From Pseudomonas sp. P7548 (GTDB lineage: Bacteria > Pseudomonadota > Gammaproteobacteria > Pseudomonadales > Pseudomonadaceae): a stretch of DNA of 64,000 bases. This document shows positions 37,685-47,055 of this stretch, piece by piece; position 1 is the first letter of the stretch; each line of letters opens with the position of its first letter. The position numbers and the translations under genes were made by a program. A model generated the notes under the pieces. That model was not told where the DNA came from, searched no databases, and was given only the letters and a program-made list of their open reading frames with translations. The stretch is taken from NCBI RefSeq assembly GCF_013386585.1, contig NZ_JACARO010000002.1, positions 62,001 to 126,000 on the forward strand. The letters run 5' to 3'.

Positions 37685-39049
37685 TTAACCGAGTAAGTCC
37701 TTTAACACCTGTGTGAATGCGCGATTGCTGTCTTCCTCACCAGCATGATGCCCATCGCGCACCACCCACTTGCCGTTCACCAGCACATCCCGCACCTGCC
37801 GATCACCCCCGGCAAACAACCAGCGATTGAGAATCCCGTCTTCTGTGGCTGTCGCCAGATACGGATCACTGCCGTCCAACACAATCCAATCCGCACGTTT
37901 ACCCACTTCCAGGCGACCTATCGGTTGCCCCAATGCTTGAGCGCCACCGTCCAGCGCAGCATCAAACAGCGTGCGCCCCACCATCGGCTGATCACTGCGA
38001 TACAACCGGTTGCGCCGCTGATCGCGCAGGCGCTGGCCGTATTCCAGCCAACGCAATTCTTCCACCACGCTCAGCGAGACATGGCTGTCGGAACCGATAC
38101 CCATGCGTCCGCCCTGGGCGAGGAAATCCACGGCCGGGAAAATACCGTCCCCCAGGTTGGCCTCAGTCGTCAGGCACAAACCGGCAATCGCACGGCTCTC
38201 TGCCATGCGCTTCACTTCGTCGGCATCAGCATGGGTGGCGTGCACCAGGCACCAACGCTCATCGACCTCGACGTTGTCATACAGCCACTGCAGAGGTCGC
38301 TTGCCGCTCCAGGCCAGGCAGTCGTCGACTTCCTTTTGCTGTTCGGCGATGTGGATATGCACCGGGCAGGCTTTGTCGCTGGCCGCCAGCACGTCGCTGA
38401 TCTGCTGGGGCGTGACGGCGCGCAGGGAGTGAAAGCACAGGCCCAACTGCTGGGCCGGCTGTGCGGCGAGGATAGGCTTCAAGCGGGTCTGCAGGTCCAG
38501 GTAGTGTTCGGTGCTGTTGATAAAGCGCCGCTGGCCTTCATTCGGCGCCTGGCCACCAAACCCGGAATGTGTATAAAGCACCGGCAACAGCGTCAGGCCA
38601 ATCCCGCTACTGGCCGCCGCCAGGCTGATCTGGCGCGACAGCTCGGTGCGGTCGGCGTAGGGCTGGCCGCTGACGTCATGGTGTACGTAGTGGAACTCGG
38701 CGACCGAGGTGTAGCCAGCCTTGAGCATCTCGATGTACAGCTGGCGTGCGATGACCTGCAATTGGTCCGGGCTGATCTTGCCGACCATGCGGTACATCAG
38801 GTCGCGCCAGGTCCAGAAACTGTCATTCGGGTTGCCGGCCACTTCGGCCAAACCGGCCATGGCGCGCTGGAATGCATGAGAGTGCAAGTTCGGCATGCCC
38901 GCCAGAACCGGGCCTCTCAGCCGTTCAGCGCCCTCTGCACTGGCATTGGCCTCAACCTTTGTCAGCAGGCCATCGGCGCTGACTTCAAGACGTACATCAT
39001 TGGCCCATCCATTAGGCAGCAGCGCGCGTTCGGCAAAGAAAGCGGACAT
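37685..39049 (-). CDS. hutF: Formimidoylglutamate deiminase HutF
   Basis: HutF converts N-formimino-L-glutamate to N-formyl-L-glutamate and ammonia, the fourth step of the two-step Pseudomonas route that ends with HutG. The 454-residue amidohydrolase shows the metal-binding PNLHSHAFQR (about 55-64), later ligands in PVHIHIAEQ and LVHATHAD, and the catalytic Asp in GIGSDSHVSLS. It is transcribed divergently from hutC, and a HutC-type operator lies between. The ATG at 39049 is preferred over an upstream TTG. Confidence 0.96.
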   Translation of the reverse strand: MSAFFAERALLPNGWANDVRLEVSADGLLTKVEANASAEGAERLRGPVLAGMPNLHSHAFQRAMAGLAEVAGNPNDSFWTWRDLMYRMVGKISPDQLQVIARQLYIEMLKAGYTSVAEFHYVHHDVSGQPYADRTELSRQISLAAASSGIGLTLLPVLYTHSGFGGQAPNEGQRRFINSTEHYLDLQTRLKPILAAQPAQQLGLCFHSLRAVTPQQISDVLAASDKACPVHIHIAEQQKEVDDCLAWSGKRPLQWLYDNVEVDERWCLVHATHADADEVKRMAESRAIAGLCLTTEANLGDGIFPAVDFLAQGGRMGIGSDSHVSLSVVEELRWLEYGQRLRDQRRNRLYRSDQPMVGRTLFDAALDGGAQALGQPIGRLEVGKRADWIVLDGSDPYLATATEDGILNRWLFAGGDRQVRDVLVNGKWVVRDGHHAGEEDSNRAFTQVLKDLLG

Positions 39050-39078
39050 GATCAAGGCACCCCGGTCGTGTGTTTATT

Positions 39079-39095
39079 TGTATATACATATACAG
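39079..39095. promoter_or_regulatory. HutC operator in the hutF/hutC intergenic region
   Basis: TGTATATACA (39079-39088) is a perfect dyad with a second overlapping TACA half just downstream (39091-39094). It resembles the operator upstream of hutU (CTTGTATGTACAAG). It would let HutC repress hutF and its own gene, released by urocanate. Confidence 0.72.
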
Positions 39096-39157
39096 ACGTT
39101 TGCCTGCTCGGTAAACTCCGGCAATCTATGCATCTTTTCCACCTGCAAGGATTCCCT

Positions 39158-39907
39158 GTGCCGACTCCGCCCGCCAACTCTTCGCTGGCTGCCCACATGG
39201 ACGAAAGTCCGGCGCCCTTGTATGCCCGCGTCAAACAGATGATCAGCCAGCAGATTCTCACCGGCAACTGGCCGCCCCATTACCGCGTGCCGTCCGAGAG
39301 CGAACTCGTCAGCGAACTGGGCTTCAGCCGCATGACCATCAACCGCGCCCTGCGCGAGCTCACCGCCGAAGGGTTGCTGGTGCGCATGCAAGGCGTGGGC
39401 ACATTCGTCGCCGAGCCCAAAAGCCAGTCAGCGCTGTTTGAAGTGCACAACATTGCCGATGAGATCGCCTCCCGTGGGCATCGGCACACTTGCCAGGTCA
39501 TCCACCTGGGCGAAGAGGCTGCCGGCTCCGAGCGCGCCGTTGCCCTGGAGATGCGTGAAGGCGGGCGCGTATTCCACTCGCTGATCGTGCACTTCGAAAA
39601 CGACATTCCCGTGCAAATCGAAGACCGTTTCGTCAACGCCCTGGTCGCACCGGAATACCTGCAGCAGGATTTCACCCAGCAAACCCCTTACGCCTATTTG
39701 AACCAGGTGGCACCGCTCACTGAAGGCGAGCACGTGGTTGAGGCGATCCTGGCCGACGCCGCCGAGTGCAAGCTGCTGCAGATCGAGCCCACCGAGCCGT
39801 GCCTGTTGATCCGCCGACGCACCTGGTCGGGCCGCCAGCCGGTGACCGCCGCGCGTTTGATCCACCCCGGTTCCCGTCATAGCCTGGAAGGACGTTTCAG
39901 TAAATGA
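39158..39907 (+). CDS. hutC: Histidine utilisation repressor HutC
   Basis: HutC is a GntR/HutC-family repressor that senses urocanate. This 249-residue protein has a winged helix-turn-helix (about 17-85: PLYARVKQMISQQIL, YRVPSESELVSELGFSRMTINRALREL, LLVRMQGVGTFVAEP) and a UTRA effector domain (about 100-240). A GTG at 39158 is chosen as start because AAGGA lies 6 bases upstream; the ATG at residue 14 has no ribosome site. It overlaps hutD by 4 bases. Confidence 0.92.
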   Translation: MPTPPANSSLAAHMDESPAPLYARVKQMISQQILTGNWPPHYRVPSESELVSELGFSRMTINRALRELTAEGLLVRMQGVGTFVAEPKSQSALFEVHNIADEIASRGHRHTCQVIHLGEEAAGSERAVALEMREGGRVFHSLIVHFENDIPVQIEDRFVNALVAPEYLQQDFTQQTPYAYLNQVAPLTEGEHVVEAILADAAECKLLQIEPTEPCLLIRRRTWSGRQPVTAARLIHPGSRHSLEGRFSK

Positions 39908-40464
39908 GTGCAGTGAAAGTCTGGCGTGCCGCCGATTACGTGCGCATGCCGTGGAAAAACGGCGGTGGCAGCACCGAAGAAATCACCCGTGATGCCGGCG
40001 CAGGGCTCGATGGCTTCGGCTGGCGCCTGTCGATTGCCGACATTGGCGAGTCGGGCGGGTTCTCTACCTTCGCCGGTTACCAGCGCGTGATTACCGTGAT
40101 CCAGGGTGCAGGCATGGTGTTGACGGTCGACGGTGAGGAACAGCGCGGTTTGTTACCGCTGCAACCGTTCGCGTTCAAAGGTGACAGCCAGGTGTCTTGT
40201 CGCCTGATCACCGGGCCGATTCGCGACTTCAACCTGATCTATTCGCCCCAGCGTTACCACGCGCGGTTGCAATGGGTGGACGGCGTGCAGCAATTCTTCA
40301 CGACCGCGCAGACCGTGCTGGTGTTCAGTGTGGCGGATGAAGTGAAGGTGCTGGACCACAAGCTCGGTCACCACGACTGCCTGCAAGTGGACGGTAGCAC
40401 TGGCCTGCTGGATATCTCCGTAGCCGGCCGCAGTTGCATCATCGAACTGACCCCGCACGAATAA
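39904..40464 (+). CDS. hutD: HutD family protein
   Basis: This 186-residue cupin-like protein of the HutD family (PF05962 type) contains RMPWKNGGGSTEEITRD and IPDIGES-like WRLSIADIGESGGFS, both conserved in the family. It is not an enzyme of the pathway. In P. fluorescens hutD is reported to limit hut activity, apparently by binding urocanate or a related metabolite. It is translationally coupled to hutC. Confidence 0.9.
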   Translation: MSAVKVWRAADYVRMPWKNGGGSTEEITRDAGAGLDGFGWRLSIADIGESGGFSTFAGYQRVITVIQGAGMVLTVDGEEQRGLLPLQPFAFKGDSQVSCRLITGPIRDFNLIYSPQRYHARLQWVDGVQQFFTTAQTVLVFSVADEVKVLDHKLGHHDCLQVDGSTGLLDISVAGRSCIIELTPHE

Positions 40465-40466
40465 CC

Positions 40467-40541
40467 CTGTAGGAGCCGGCTCGCCGGCGATAGCGGTGTA
40501 TCTGACACACCGCCATCGCCGGCAAGCCGGCTCCTACAGTT
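40467..40541. repeat. REP doublet (CTGTAGGAGCCGGCTTGCCGGCGAT family)
   Basis: The arms are CTGTAGGAGCCGGCTCGCCGG and its complement ending CCGGCTCCTACAG, 75 bases in all. It follows the hutD stop directly and separates it from the hutU control region. Confidence 0.92.
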
Positions 40542-40603
40542 GTTTTGTGGTGCTGATAAAAACTGTTTCCAGACCCCGCACCAATTTGTTACCGAATGCC
40601 CCA

Positions 40604-40622
40604 GCGTGGCGCAAAACCACGC
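40604..40622. promoter_or_regulatory. Dyad GCGTGG-N7-CCACGC upstream of hutU
   Basis: The perfect 6-base arms are centred about 160 bases upstream of the predicted sigma-54 start of hutU. The distance suits an enhancer-binding protein such as CbrB or NtrC, but the sequence is not a textbook site for either. Confidence 0.35.
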
Positions 40623-40745
40623 CAACGCGCTAAACCTCTCTCGCTGTAAAAATCCTCCGTAAGAAATTTCATCAAGCCCCGAAGCCTTAATTTCCAAGGC
40701 TTGCGCGTGCTTTCCAAAAAAATCTCGACAACCCCCTCGCCAAGT

Positions 40746-40761
40746 TGGCCGCTTGATTGCA
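40746..40761 (+). promoter_or_regulatory. Sigma-54 promoter of the hutU operon
   Basis: TTGGCCGCTTGATTGCA has exact GG-N10-GC spacing and full TTGCA. The predicted start, near 40772, falls inside the HutC operator. Sigma-54 control by CbrAB/NtrBC is known for hut in P. fluorescens. Apart from this control region and a REP doublet, the 386-base gap before hutU holds no gene. Confidence 0.8.
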
Positions 40762-40765
40762 TATG

Positions 40766-40779
40766 CTTGTATGTACAAG
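40766..40779. promoter_or_regulatory. HutC operator at hutU
   Basis: CTTGTATGTACAAG has perfect 6-base arms around TG. It covers the predicted start site at 40772, so HutC binding would block initiation or escape. It matches the TGTA-N2-TACA pattern at hutF/hutC. Confidence 0.8.
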
Positions 40780-40850
40780 TAAAGATGTGTGCGTAAGACT
40801 CTCCTTCGCACCATCCATGTTCGCGCATCGATCGCCGAGGAGTTCTTGTT

Positions 40851-42521
40851 GTGACCAAGCCTACAAAATACCGTGACGTCGAAATCCGTGCCGCCCACGG
40901 TAACAAGCTCACTGCCAAAAGCTGGCTGACTGAAGCGCCGCTGCGCATGCTGATGAACAACCTCGACCCGCAAGTGGCCGAGAACCCGAAAGAATTGGTG
41001 GTGTACGGCGGTATCGGCCGTGCCGCGCGCAACTGGGAGTGCTACGACCAGATCGTCGAGAGCCTCACTAACCTGAACGACGACGAGACACTGCTGGTGC
41101 AGTCCGGCAAGCCGGTTGGCGTGTTCAAGACCCACAGCAACGCGCCGCGCGTACTGATCGCCAACTCCAACCTGGTGCCGCACTGGGCCAGCTGGGAACA
41201 CTTCAACGAACTGGATGCCAAGGGCCTGGCCATGTACGGCCAGATGACCGCCGGCAGCTGGATCTACATCGGCAGCCAGGGCATCGTCCAAGGCACTTAC
41301 GAAACCTTCGTCGAAGCCGGCCGCCAACACTACAACAGCGACCTGACCGGCCGCTGGGTCCTCACCGCCGGCCTCGGCGGCATGGGCGGCGCCCAGCCTC
41401 TGGCCGCTACTTTGGCCGGCGCCTGCTCGCTGAACATTGAATGCCAACAGGTCAGCATCGACTTCCGTCTGAACAGCCGTTATGTCGACGAACAAGCCAC
41501 CGACCTCGACGACGCTTTGGCCCGCATCGCCAAATACACCAAGGAAGGCAAGGCCATCTCCATCGCCCTGCTGGGTAACGCGGCGGAGATCCTGCCGGAA
41601 CTGGTCAAGCGCGGCGTGCGCCCAGACATGGTCACCGACCAGACCAGTGCCCACGACCCACTCAACGGCTACCTGCCAGCCGGCTGGACCTGGGACGAAT
41701 ACCGCGCCCGCGCCAAGACCGAACCGGCTGCCGTGATCAAGGCCGCCAAGCAGTCGATGGCCGTGCACGTCAAAGCCATGCTGGAATTCCAGAAACAAGG
41801 CATCCCGACCTTCGACTACGGCAACAATATCCGCCAGATGGCCCAGGAAGAAGGCGTGGAAAACGCCTTCGACTTCCCGGGTTTCGTACCGGCCTACATC
41901 CGCCCACTGTTCTGCCGTGGTATCGGCCCGTTCCGTTGGGCGGCGCTGTCGGGCGACCCGCAAGACATCTACAAGACCGACGCCAAGGTCAAAGAGCTGA
42001 TCCCGGACGACGCCCACCTGCACAACTGGCTGGACATGGCGCGCGAGCGAATCAGCTTCCAGGGCCTGCCGGCGCGTATCTGCTGGGTCGGTCTGGGCCA
42101 GCGCGCCAAGCTGGGCCTGGCATTCAACGAAATGGTACGCCGCGGCGAGCTGTCGGCGCCGGTGGTGATCGGCCGTGACCACCTCGACTCCGGTTCGGTC
42201 TCCAGCCCGAACCGCGAAACCGAAGCCATGCAGGACGGTTCCGACGCCGTGTCCGACTGGCCACTGCTCAATGCCCTGCTCAACACCGCCAGCGGCGCGA
42301 CCTGGGTGTCGCTGCACCACGGTGGCGGCGTCGGCATGGGCTTCTCCCAGCACTCCGGCATGGTGATCGTCTGCGACGGTACCGACGAAGCCGCTGAGCG
42401 TATCGCCCGCGTGCTGCACAACGACCCGGCCACCGGTGTGATGCGCCACGCAGACGCCGGCTACCAGATTGCGATCGATTGCGCCAAAGAACAGGGCCTC
42501 AACCTCCCAATGATCAAGTAA
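40851..42521 (+). CDS. hutU: Urocanate hydratase HutU
   Basis: HutU hydrates urocanate to imidazolone propionate using tightly bound NAD+ as an electrophile. The 556-residue protein has [15 protein letters not shown] (about 51), the NAD region [18 protein letters not shown] (about 172-189) and the catalytic-cysteine segment [20 protein letters not shown] (about 347-366). It starts at a GTG (40851) with AGGAG 8 bases upstream. It is the first gene of the long hut operon under the sigma-54 promoter. Confidence 0.97.
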   Translation: MTKPTKYRDVEIRAAHGNKLTAKSWLTEAPLRMLMNNLDPQVAENPKELVVYGGIGRAARNWECYDQIVESLTNLNDDETLLVQSGKPVGVFKTHSNAPRVLIANSNLVPHWASWEHFNELDAKGLAMYGQMTAGSWIYIGSQGIVQGTYETFVEAGRQHYNSDLTGRWVLTAGLGGMGGAQPLAATLAGACSLNIECQQVSIDFRLNSRYVDEQATDLDDALARIAKYTKEGKAISIALLGNAAEILPELVKRGVRPDMVTDQTSAHDPLNGYLPAGWTWDEYRARAKTEPAAVIKAAKQSMAVHVKAMLEFQKQGIPTFDYGNNIRQMAQEEGVENAFDFPGFVPAYIRPLFCRGIGPFRWAALSGDPQDIYKTDAKVKELIPDDAHLHNWLDMARERISFQGLPARICWVGLGQRAKLGLAFNEMVRRGELSAPVVIGRDHLDSGSVSSPNRETEAMQDGSDAVSDWPLLNALLNTASGATWVSLHHGGGVGMGFSQHSGMVIVCDGTDEAAERIARVLHNDPATGVMRHADAGYQIAIDCAKEQGLNLPMIK

Positions 42522-42525
42522 CTCA

Positions 42526-42648
42526 ATGTGGGAGCGGGCTTGTGTGGGAGCTGGCTTGCCTGCGATGGCATCACCTCGGTTTGACTGACAGACCGAGTCG
42601 CCTGCATCGCAGGCAAGCCAGCTCCTACAAAAGCCAGCTCCCACAGAA
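42526..42648. repeat. Nested REP-type repeat after hutU
   Basis: The outer arm TGTGGGAGCGGGCTTG is interrupted by an inner doublet of the CTGGCTTGCCTGCGAT family. It closes with AAAGCCAGCTCCCACAG. Two families are combined, consistent with insertion of one element into another. It sits between hutU and the NCS1 transporter within the hut operon. Confidence 0.82.
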
Positions 42649-42689
42649 CAGCAATGCACACAAAAACAATCCATCAGAGGTTGAACAAC

Positions 42690-44138
42690 ATGGCTGCAAA
42701 TGACACCACCCCGTTGATCGAAAGGCGCTCGATCGACTACATCCCGGAAGCGGAAAGACATGGTCGTCTATTGAGCCAGTTCACCCTGTGGCTGGGTGCC
42801 AACCTGCAGATCACCGCGATTGTCACCGGGGCCCTGGCTGTGGTGCTGGGCGGTGATGTGTTCTGGTCGTTGATCGGTCTGCTGATCGGCCAACTGCTGG
42901 GCGGTGGCGTGATGGCGTTGCATGCGGCACAAGGCCCGCAACTGGGCTTGCCGCAGATGATTTCCAGCCGTGTGCAGTTTGGTGTGTATGGGGCGGTGAT
43001 CCCGCTGGTGCTGGTGTGCCTGATGTACATCGGCTTCTCGGCCAGCGGCTCGTTGCTGGCGGGGCAGGCGGTGGCGCAGTTGCTGCACGTGGAAGACTGG
43101 GTCGGCATCGTGTTGTTTGCCGGGCTGATCATGGTGTTCACCATTTTCGGCTACCGCGTCATCCACGGCATTGGCCGCGTGGCCAGTGTGCTCGGCGTGA
43201 TTGCGTTCGTGTACCTGTTCTACAAACTGTTGGCGGGTAACGACGTGGCTGCGTTGCTGGGCAACAAGCACTTTTCCCTGAGCAGTTTCCTGTTGGCGAT
43301 TTCGTTGTCGGCGTCCTGGCAGATCGCGTTCGGCCCGTATGTGGCGGACTACTCGCGCTATTTGCCGCGCAGCACCAGCGCGTCGAAAACCTTCTGGGCC
43401 GTTGGTCTGGGGTCGGTGATCGGGGCGCAGGCGTCGATGGTGTTTGGTGTGTTCGCGGCGGCCCTGGCCGGCGCGCAATTCGCCCACCACGAAGTCTCGT
43501 TTATCGTCGGCCTGGGCGGCACCGGCATTGTCGCGGCGCTGCTGTATTTCAGCATCGCCTTCGGCAAGGTCACCGTGACCACCCTCAATGCCTACGGCAG
43601 CTTCATGTCCATCGCGACGATCATCAGCGGTTTTCGTGGCAGCCGGCACATCTCGAGTGCGGTACGCCTGCTGTACATCTTCCTGATGGTCTCGATTGCC
43701 GCCGCGCTGGCACTTTTGGGAAAAGACTCATTCCTCAAGGATTTCTCCGCGTTCATCCTGTTCCTGCTGGCGTTTTTCACGCCCTGGAGTGCGATCAACC
43801 TGGTGGACTTCTACTGCATCACCAAAGAGCGCTATGACATTCCTGCGTTGTCCAATCCCAACGGTCGCTACGGCCGCTGGAACCTGATGGGCATCAGCAT
43901 CTATGTGTTCGGCGTGCTGATCCAGATGCCGTTCATCTCGACGCACTTCTACACCGGCCCCCTCGTCGCCAGCCTCGGTGACACCGATATCTCCTGGATC
44001 ATCGGTTTGGTGGTGCCCGCTGCACTGTATTACTGGGCCGCCAAAAAGTGGCACAGCGCAACTCCTGAACACCTGATCCTGCCAGCAGAGCAGGGCGCTG
44101 CACCAACGACGACAAACGGGCTGGCGGTACAAGCCTGA
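42690..44138 (+). CDS. NCS1-family permease, probable urocanate transporter (HutTu type)
   Basis: This 482-residue, 12-helix transporter is of the nucleobase:cation symporter-1 family. The conserved TM1 segment is QFTLWLGANLQITAIVTGAL (about 35-54), the QIAFGPYVADYSRY motif is near 220, and AFFTPWSAINLVDFY is near 370. In P. fluorescens the hut locus encodes separate urocanate (HutTu) and histidine (HutTh) permeases. The position right after hutU and the family type fit the urocanate carrier. Substrate assignment is inference. The ATG at 42690 was chosen over an upstream one within the repeat border. Confidence 0.8.
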   Translation: MAANDTTPLIERRSIDYIPEAERHGRLLSQFTLWLGANLQITAIVTGALAVVLGGDVFWSLIGLLIGQLLGGGVMALHAAQGPQLGLPQMISSRVQFGVYGAVIPLVLVCLMYIGFSASGSLLAGQAVAQLLHVEDWVGIVLFAGLIMVFTIFGYRVIHGIGRVASVLGVIAFVYLFYKLLAGNDVAALLGNKHFSLSSFLLAISLSASWQIAFGPYVADYSRYLPRSTSASKTFWAVGLGSVIGAQASMVFGVFAAALAGAQFAHHEVSFIVGLGGTGIVAALLYFSIAFGKVTVTTLNAYGSFMSIATIISGFRGSRHISSAVRLLYIFLMVSIAAALALLGKDSFLKDFSAFILFLLAFFTPWSAINLVDFYCITKERYDIPALSNPNGRYGRWNLMGISIYVFGVLIQMPFISTHFYTGPLVASLGDTDISWIIGLVVPAALYYWAAKKWHSATPEHLILPAEQGAAPTTTNGLAVQA

Positions 44139-44207
44139 TGGGACGTGGACAGGGCAGGATGCCTACTGACTGCCGTAATCCATTTCAAGATTGGGAGCGT
44201 CACAACA

Positions 44208-45173
44208 ATGAAGATGAATAAAACCCTGTTGGCCACTGTGTTCTCTGCGGGCGTGTTGGCCAGTGCTGGCGCCCAGGCGGCCGGCTGGTGCGAATCCGGC
44301 AAGCCGGTGAAGTTCGCCGGCCTTAACTGGGAAAGCGGCATGTTGCTCACCGACATCCTGCAAACCGTGCTGGAAAAAGGCTACGACTGCAAAACCGACA
44401 GCCTGCCGGGCAACTCCATCACCATGGAAAACGCCCTGAGCAGCAACGACATCCAGATCTTCGCCGAAGAATGGGTGGGCCGCAGTGAAGTCTGGAACAA
44501 GGCCGAGAAGGCCGGCAAAGTTGTCGGCGTTGGTGCGCCGGTGGTGGGTGCCATCGAAGGCTGGTACGTGCCGCGCTATGTGATCGAAGGCGATGCCAAG
44601 CGCAAGCTGGAACCCAAGGCGCCGGACCTGAAAAACATCGCCGACCTGGCCAAATACGCCTCGGTGTTCAAGGACCAGGAAGAGCCGTCCAAGGGGCGTT
44701 TCTACAACTGCCCGGCCGGCTGGACCTGCGAGCTGGACAACAGCGAAATGCTGAAAAGCTATGGCTTGGAAAATTCCTACACCAACTTCCGTCCAGGCAC
44801 CGGCCCGGCGCTGGATGCGGCGGTGCTGTCGAGCTACAAGCGTGGCGAGCCGATCCTGTTCTACTACTGGTCGCCGACACCGCTGATGGGCCAGGTCGAC
44901 CTGGTCAAGCTGGAAGAAAAACCCGGCGTGGATAAAAGCGTGAGCATCAAGGTCGGTCTGTCCAAGACCTTCCACGAGCAGGCGCCAGAGCTGGTGGCCG
45001 TGCTGGAAAAGGTCAACCTGCCTATCGACCTGCTGAACCAGAACCTCGGTCGCATGGCCAAAGAGCGAATTGAATCGCCAAAACTGGCGAAAATTTTCCT
45101 CAAGGAACATCCTGAAGTCTGGCACGCATGGGTGAGCGACGACGCAGCCAAGAAAATCGACGCGGCCTTGTAG
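44208..45173 (+). CDS. hutX: Hut ABC transporter, substrate-binding protein (HutX)
   Basis: This 321-residue periplasmic protein has signal peptide MKMNKTLLATVFSAGVLASAGAQA and an OpuAC/ProX-type fold (GWCESGKPVKFAGLNWESGM, PGNSITMENALSSNDIQIFAEEW). It belongs to the glycine-betaine/quaternary-amine class but serves histidine import in the hut locus together with HutW and HutV. It precedes hutW by 72 bases. Ligand preference is taken from context. Confidence 0.88.
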   Translation: MKMNKTLLATVFSAGVLASAGAQAAGWCESGKPVKFAGLNWESGMLLTDILQTVLEKGYDCKTDSLPGNSITMENALSSNDIQIFAEEWVGRSEVWNKAEKAGKVVGVGAPVVGAIEGWYVPRYVIEGDAKRKLEPKAPDLKNIADLAKYASVFKDQEEPSKGRFYNCPAGWTCELDNSEMLKSYGLENSYTNFRPGTGPALDAAVLSSYKRGEPILFYYWSPTPLMGQVDLVKLEEKPGVDKSVSIKVGLSKTFHEQAPELVAVLEKVNLPIDLLNQNLGRMAKERIESPKLAKIFLKEHPEVWHAWVSDDAAKKIDAAL

Positions 45174-45245
45174 GTCAAGTGTGCCCGGCTACCCTGAGGG
45201 GCTGGCCGGGCACTTGGCCACAACCCACTGGATCGAGAGCACGAT

Positions 45246-46097
45246 ATGTTTCCTGAGAGTTTTACGTTTTCCATTGCCGACTGGGTCAACGGTTGGGTGG
45301 ATTCACTGGTCACCAACTACGGCGATGTGTTCCGGCACATCTCCGACACCCTGCTGTGGGCCATCGTCAACCTGGAAGGCTTGCTGCGCGCAGCGCCGTG
45401 GTGGCTGATGCTGGCCATCGTTGCCGGCGTTGCCTGGCACGCCACCCGTAAGGTGGTGACCACGGCGGTGATCGTCGGTTTGCTGTTCCTGGTGGGCGCG
45501 GTCGGCCTGTGGGACAAACTGATGCAGACCCTGGCCTTGATGATGGTCGCCACGGTGATCTCGGTGCTGATCGGCATCCCGCTGGGCATTCTGTCGGCGC
45601 GCAGCAATCGCCTGCGTTCGGTGCTGATGCCGTTGCTCGACATCATGCAGACCATGCCGAGTTTCGTGTACCTGATCCCGGTATTGATGCTGTTCGGCCT
45701 GGGCAAGGTCCCGGCGATCTTCGCCACGGTGATCTACGCTGCGCCGCCGCTGATTCGCCTGACCGACTTGGGCATTCGCCAGGTCGACGGCGAAGTCATG
45801 GAAGCCATCAACGCCTTCGGTGCCAACCGCTGGCAGCAACTGTTCGGCGTACAACTGCCGCTGGCGTTGCCGAGCATCATGGCCGGTATCAACCAGACCA
45901 CCATGATGGCGCTGTCGATGGTGGTGATCGCCTCGATGATCGGTGCCCGTGGCTTGGGTGAAGACGTGCTGGTCGGCATCCAGACCCTCAACGTCGGTCG
46001 CGGCCTCGAAGCCGGGCTGGCGATTGTGATTCTCGCAGTGGTCATCGACCGCATTACCCAGGCCTATGGTCGTCCACGGCATGAGGCGAGCAAATGA
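45246..46097 (+). CDS. hutW: Hut ABC transporter permease HutW
   Basis: This 283-residue inner-membrane permease has about six helices and a ProW-like N-terminal region ([18 protein letters not shown]). The coupling motif with its invariant Ala/Gly region reads [27 protein letters not shown] (about 182-208). It belongs to the betaine-type (QAT) ABC importer class. Its stop overlaps the hutV start by 4 bases, so permease and ATPase are co-translated. Confidence 0.92.
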   Translation: MFPESFTFSIADWVNGWVDSLVTNYGDVFRHISDTLLWAIVNLEGLLRAAPWWLMLAIVAGVAWHATRKVVTTAVIVGLLFLVGAVGLWDKLMQTLALMMVATVISVLIGIPLGILSARSNRLRSVLMPLLDIMQTMPSFVYLIPVLMLFGLGKVPAIFATVIYAAPPLIRLTDLGIRQVDGEVMEAINAFGANRWQQLFGVQLPLALPSIMAGINQTTMMALSMVVIASMIGARGLGEDVLVGIQTLNVGRGLEAGLAIVILAVVIDRITQAYGRPRHEASK

Positions 46098-46918
46098 CTA
46101 CTGTCAGCAAAATTGAAGTTAAAAACGTCTTCAAGATCTTCGGCGCCCGTTCCAAGGACGCGCTGTCGCTGATCGGCCAAGGCAAGACCAAGGACCAGGT
46201 GCTGGCCGAGACCGGCTGCGTGGTCGGCGTGAACGACTTGTCCCTGAGCATCGGCACCGGTGAGATCTTCGTGATCATGGGCCTGTCGGGTTCCGGCAAA
46301 TCCACGCTGGTGCGCCACTTCAACCGCCTGATCGATCCTACCAGCGGCGCGATCCTGGTGGACGGCGAAGACATCCTGCAACTGGACATGGAAGCCCTGC
46401 GCCAATTCCGTCGGCACAAGATCAGCATGGTGTTCCAGAGCTTCGGCCTGTTGCCCCACAAGAGCGTGCTCGACAACGTCGCCTACGGCCTGAAGGTGCG
46501 TGGCGAAACCAAGCAGGTGTGTGCCGAACGCGCCCTGCACTGGATCGAAACCGTGGGCCTCAAAGGCTACGAAAACAAATACCCGCACCAGCTCTCTGGC
46601 GGCATGCGCCAGCGCGTTGGCCTGGCCCGCGCATTGGCGGCCGACACCGACATCATCCTGATGGACGAAGCGTTCAGCGCCCTCGACCCGCTGATCCGCG
46701 CCGAGATGCAGGACCAGTTGCTGGAGCTGCAAAAGACCCTGCACAAGACCATCGTGTTCATCACCCACGACCTCGACGAGGCCGTGCGCATCGGCAACCG
46801 CATTGCGATCCTCAAGGACGGCAAGCTGATCCAGGTCGGCACGCCCCGCGAGATCCTGCATTCGCCGGCGGATGAGTATGTGGACCGGTTCGTACAGCGG
46901 CGGGCGGCGGTGGTCTGA
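46094..46918 (+). CDS. hutV: Hut ABC transporter ATPase HutV
   Basis: This is a 274-residue ATPase. Walker A is GLSGSGKST (about 63-71), the signature [15 protein letters not shown] (about 168), Walker [14 protein letters not shown] (about 191) and the switch histidine is in [14 protein letters not shown]. The N-terminus has the QAT-class extension with a [15 protein letters not shown] segment. It lacks the tandem CBS domains found at the C-terminus of longer OpuAA/ProV proteins. It energises HutW. Confidence 0.93.
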   Translation: MTTVSKIEVKNVFKIFGARSKDALSLIGQGKTKDQVLAETGCVVGVNDLSLSIGTGEIFVIMGLSGSGKSTLVRHFNRLIDPTSGAILVDGEDILQLDMEALRQFRRHKISMVFQSFGLLPHKSVLDNVAYGLKVRGETKQVCAERALHWIETVGLKGYENKYPHQLSGGMRQRVGLARALAADTDIILMDEAFSALDPLIRAEMQDQLLELQKTLHKTIVFITHDLDEAVRIGNRIAILKDGKLIQVGTPREILHSPADEYVDRFVQRRAAVV

Positions 46919-46947
46919 CCCGGATCTTATGGTGAGCTGGCTGGCCC

Positions 46948-47016
46948 CTTCGCGAGCAAGCCCGCTCCCACATTTGGAATGCATTCCCCCTGTGGGAGCG
47001 GGCTTGCTCGCGAAGA
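46948..47016. repeat. REP doublet in inverted (tail-to-tail) order
   Basis: The order of arms is reversed relative to other copies here: TTCGCGAGCAAGCCCGCTCC comes first, then GGAGCGGGCTTGCTCGCGAA. The centre is only about 26 bases. It lies between hutV and the histidase paralogue. Confidence 0.88.
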
Positions 47017-47055
47017 GGCCGGTAAGGCTGCATAAGCATTAGAGAAGGTATGAAG

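Noticed and set aside
37745-39157. In-frame upstream extension of hutC
   Set aside because: It is antisense to hutF, and the hutC/hutF control region with the HutC operator lies inside it. The GTG at 39158 has a proper ribosome site.
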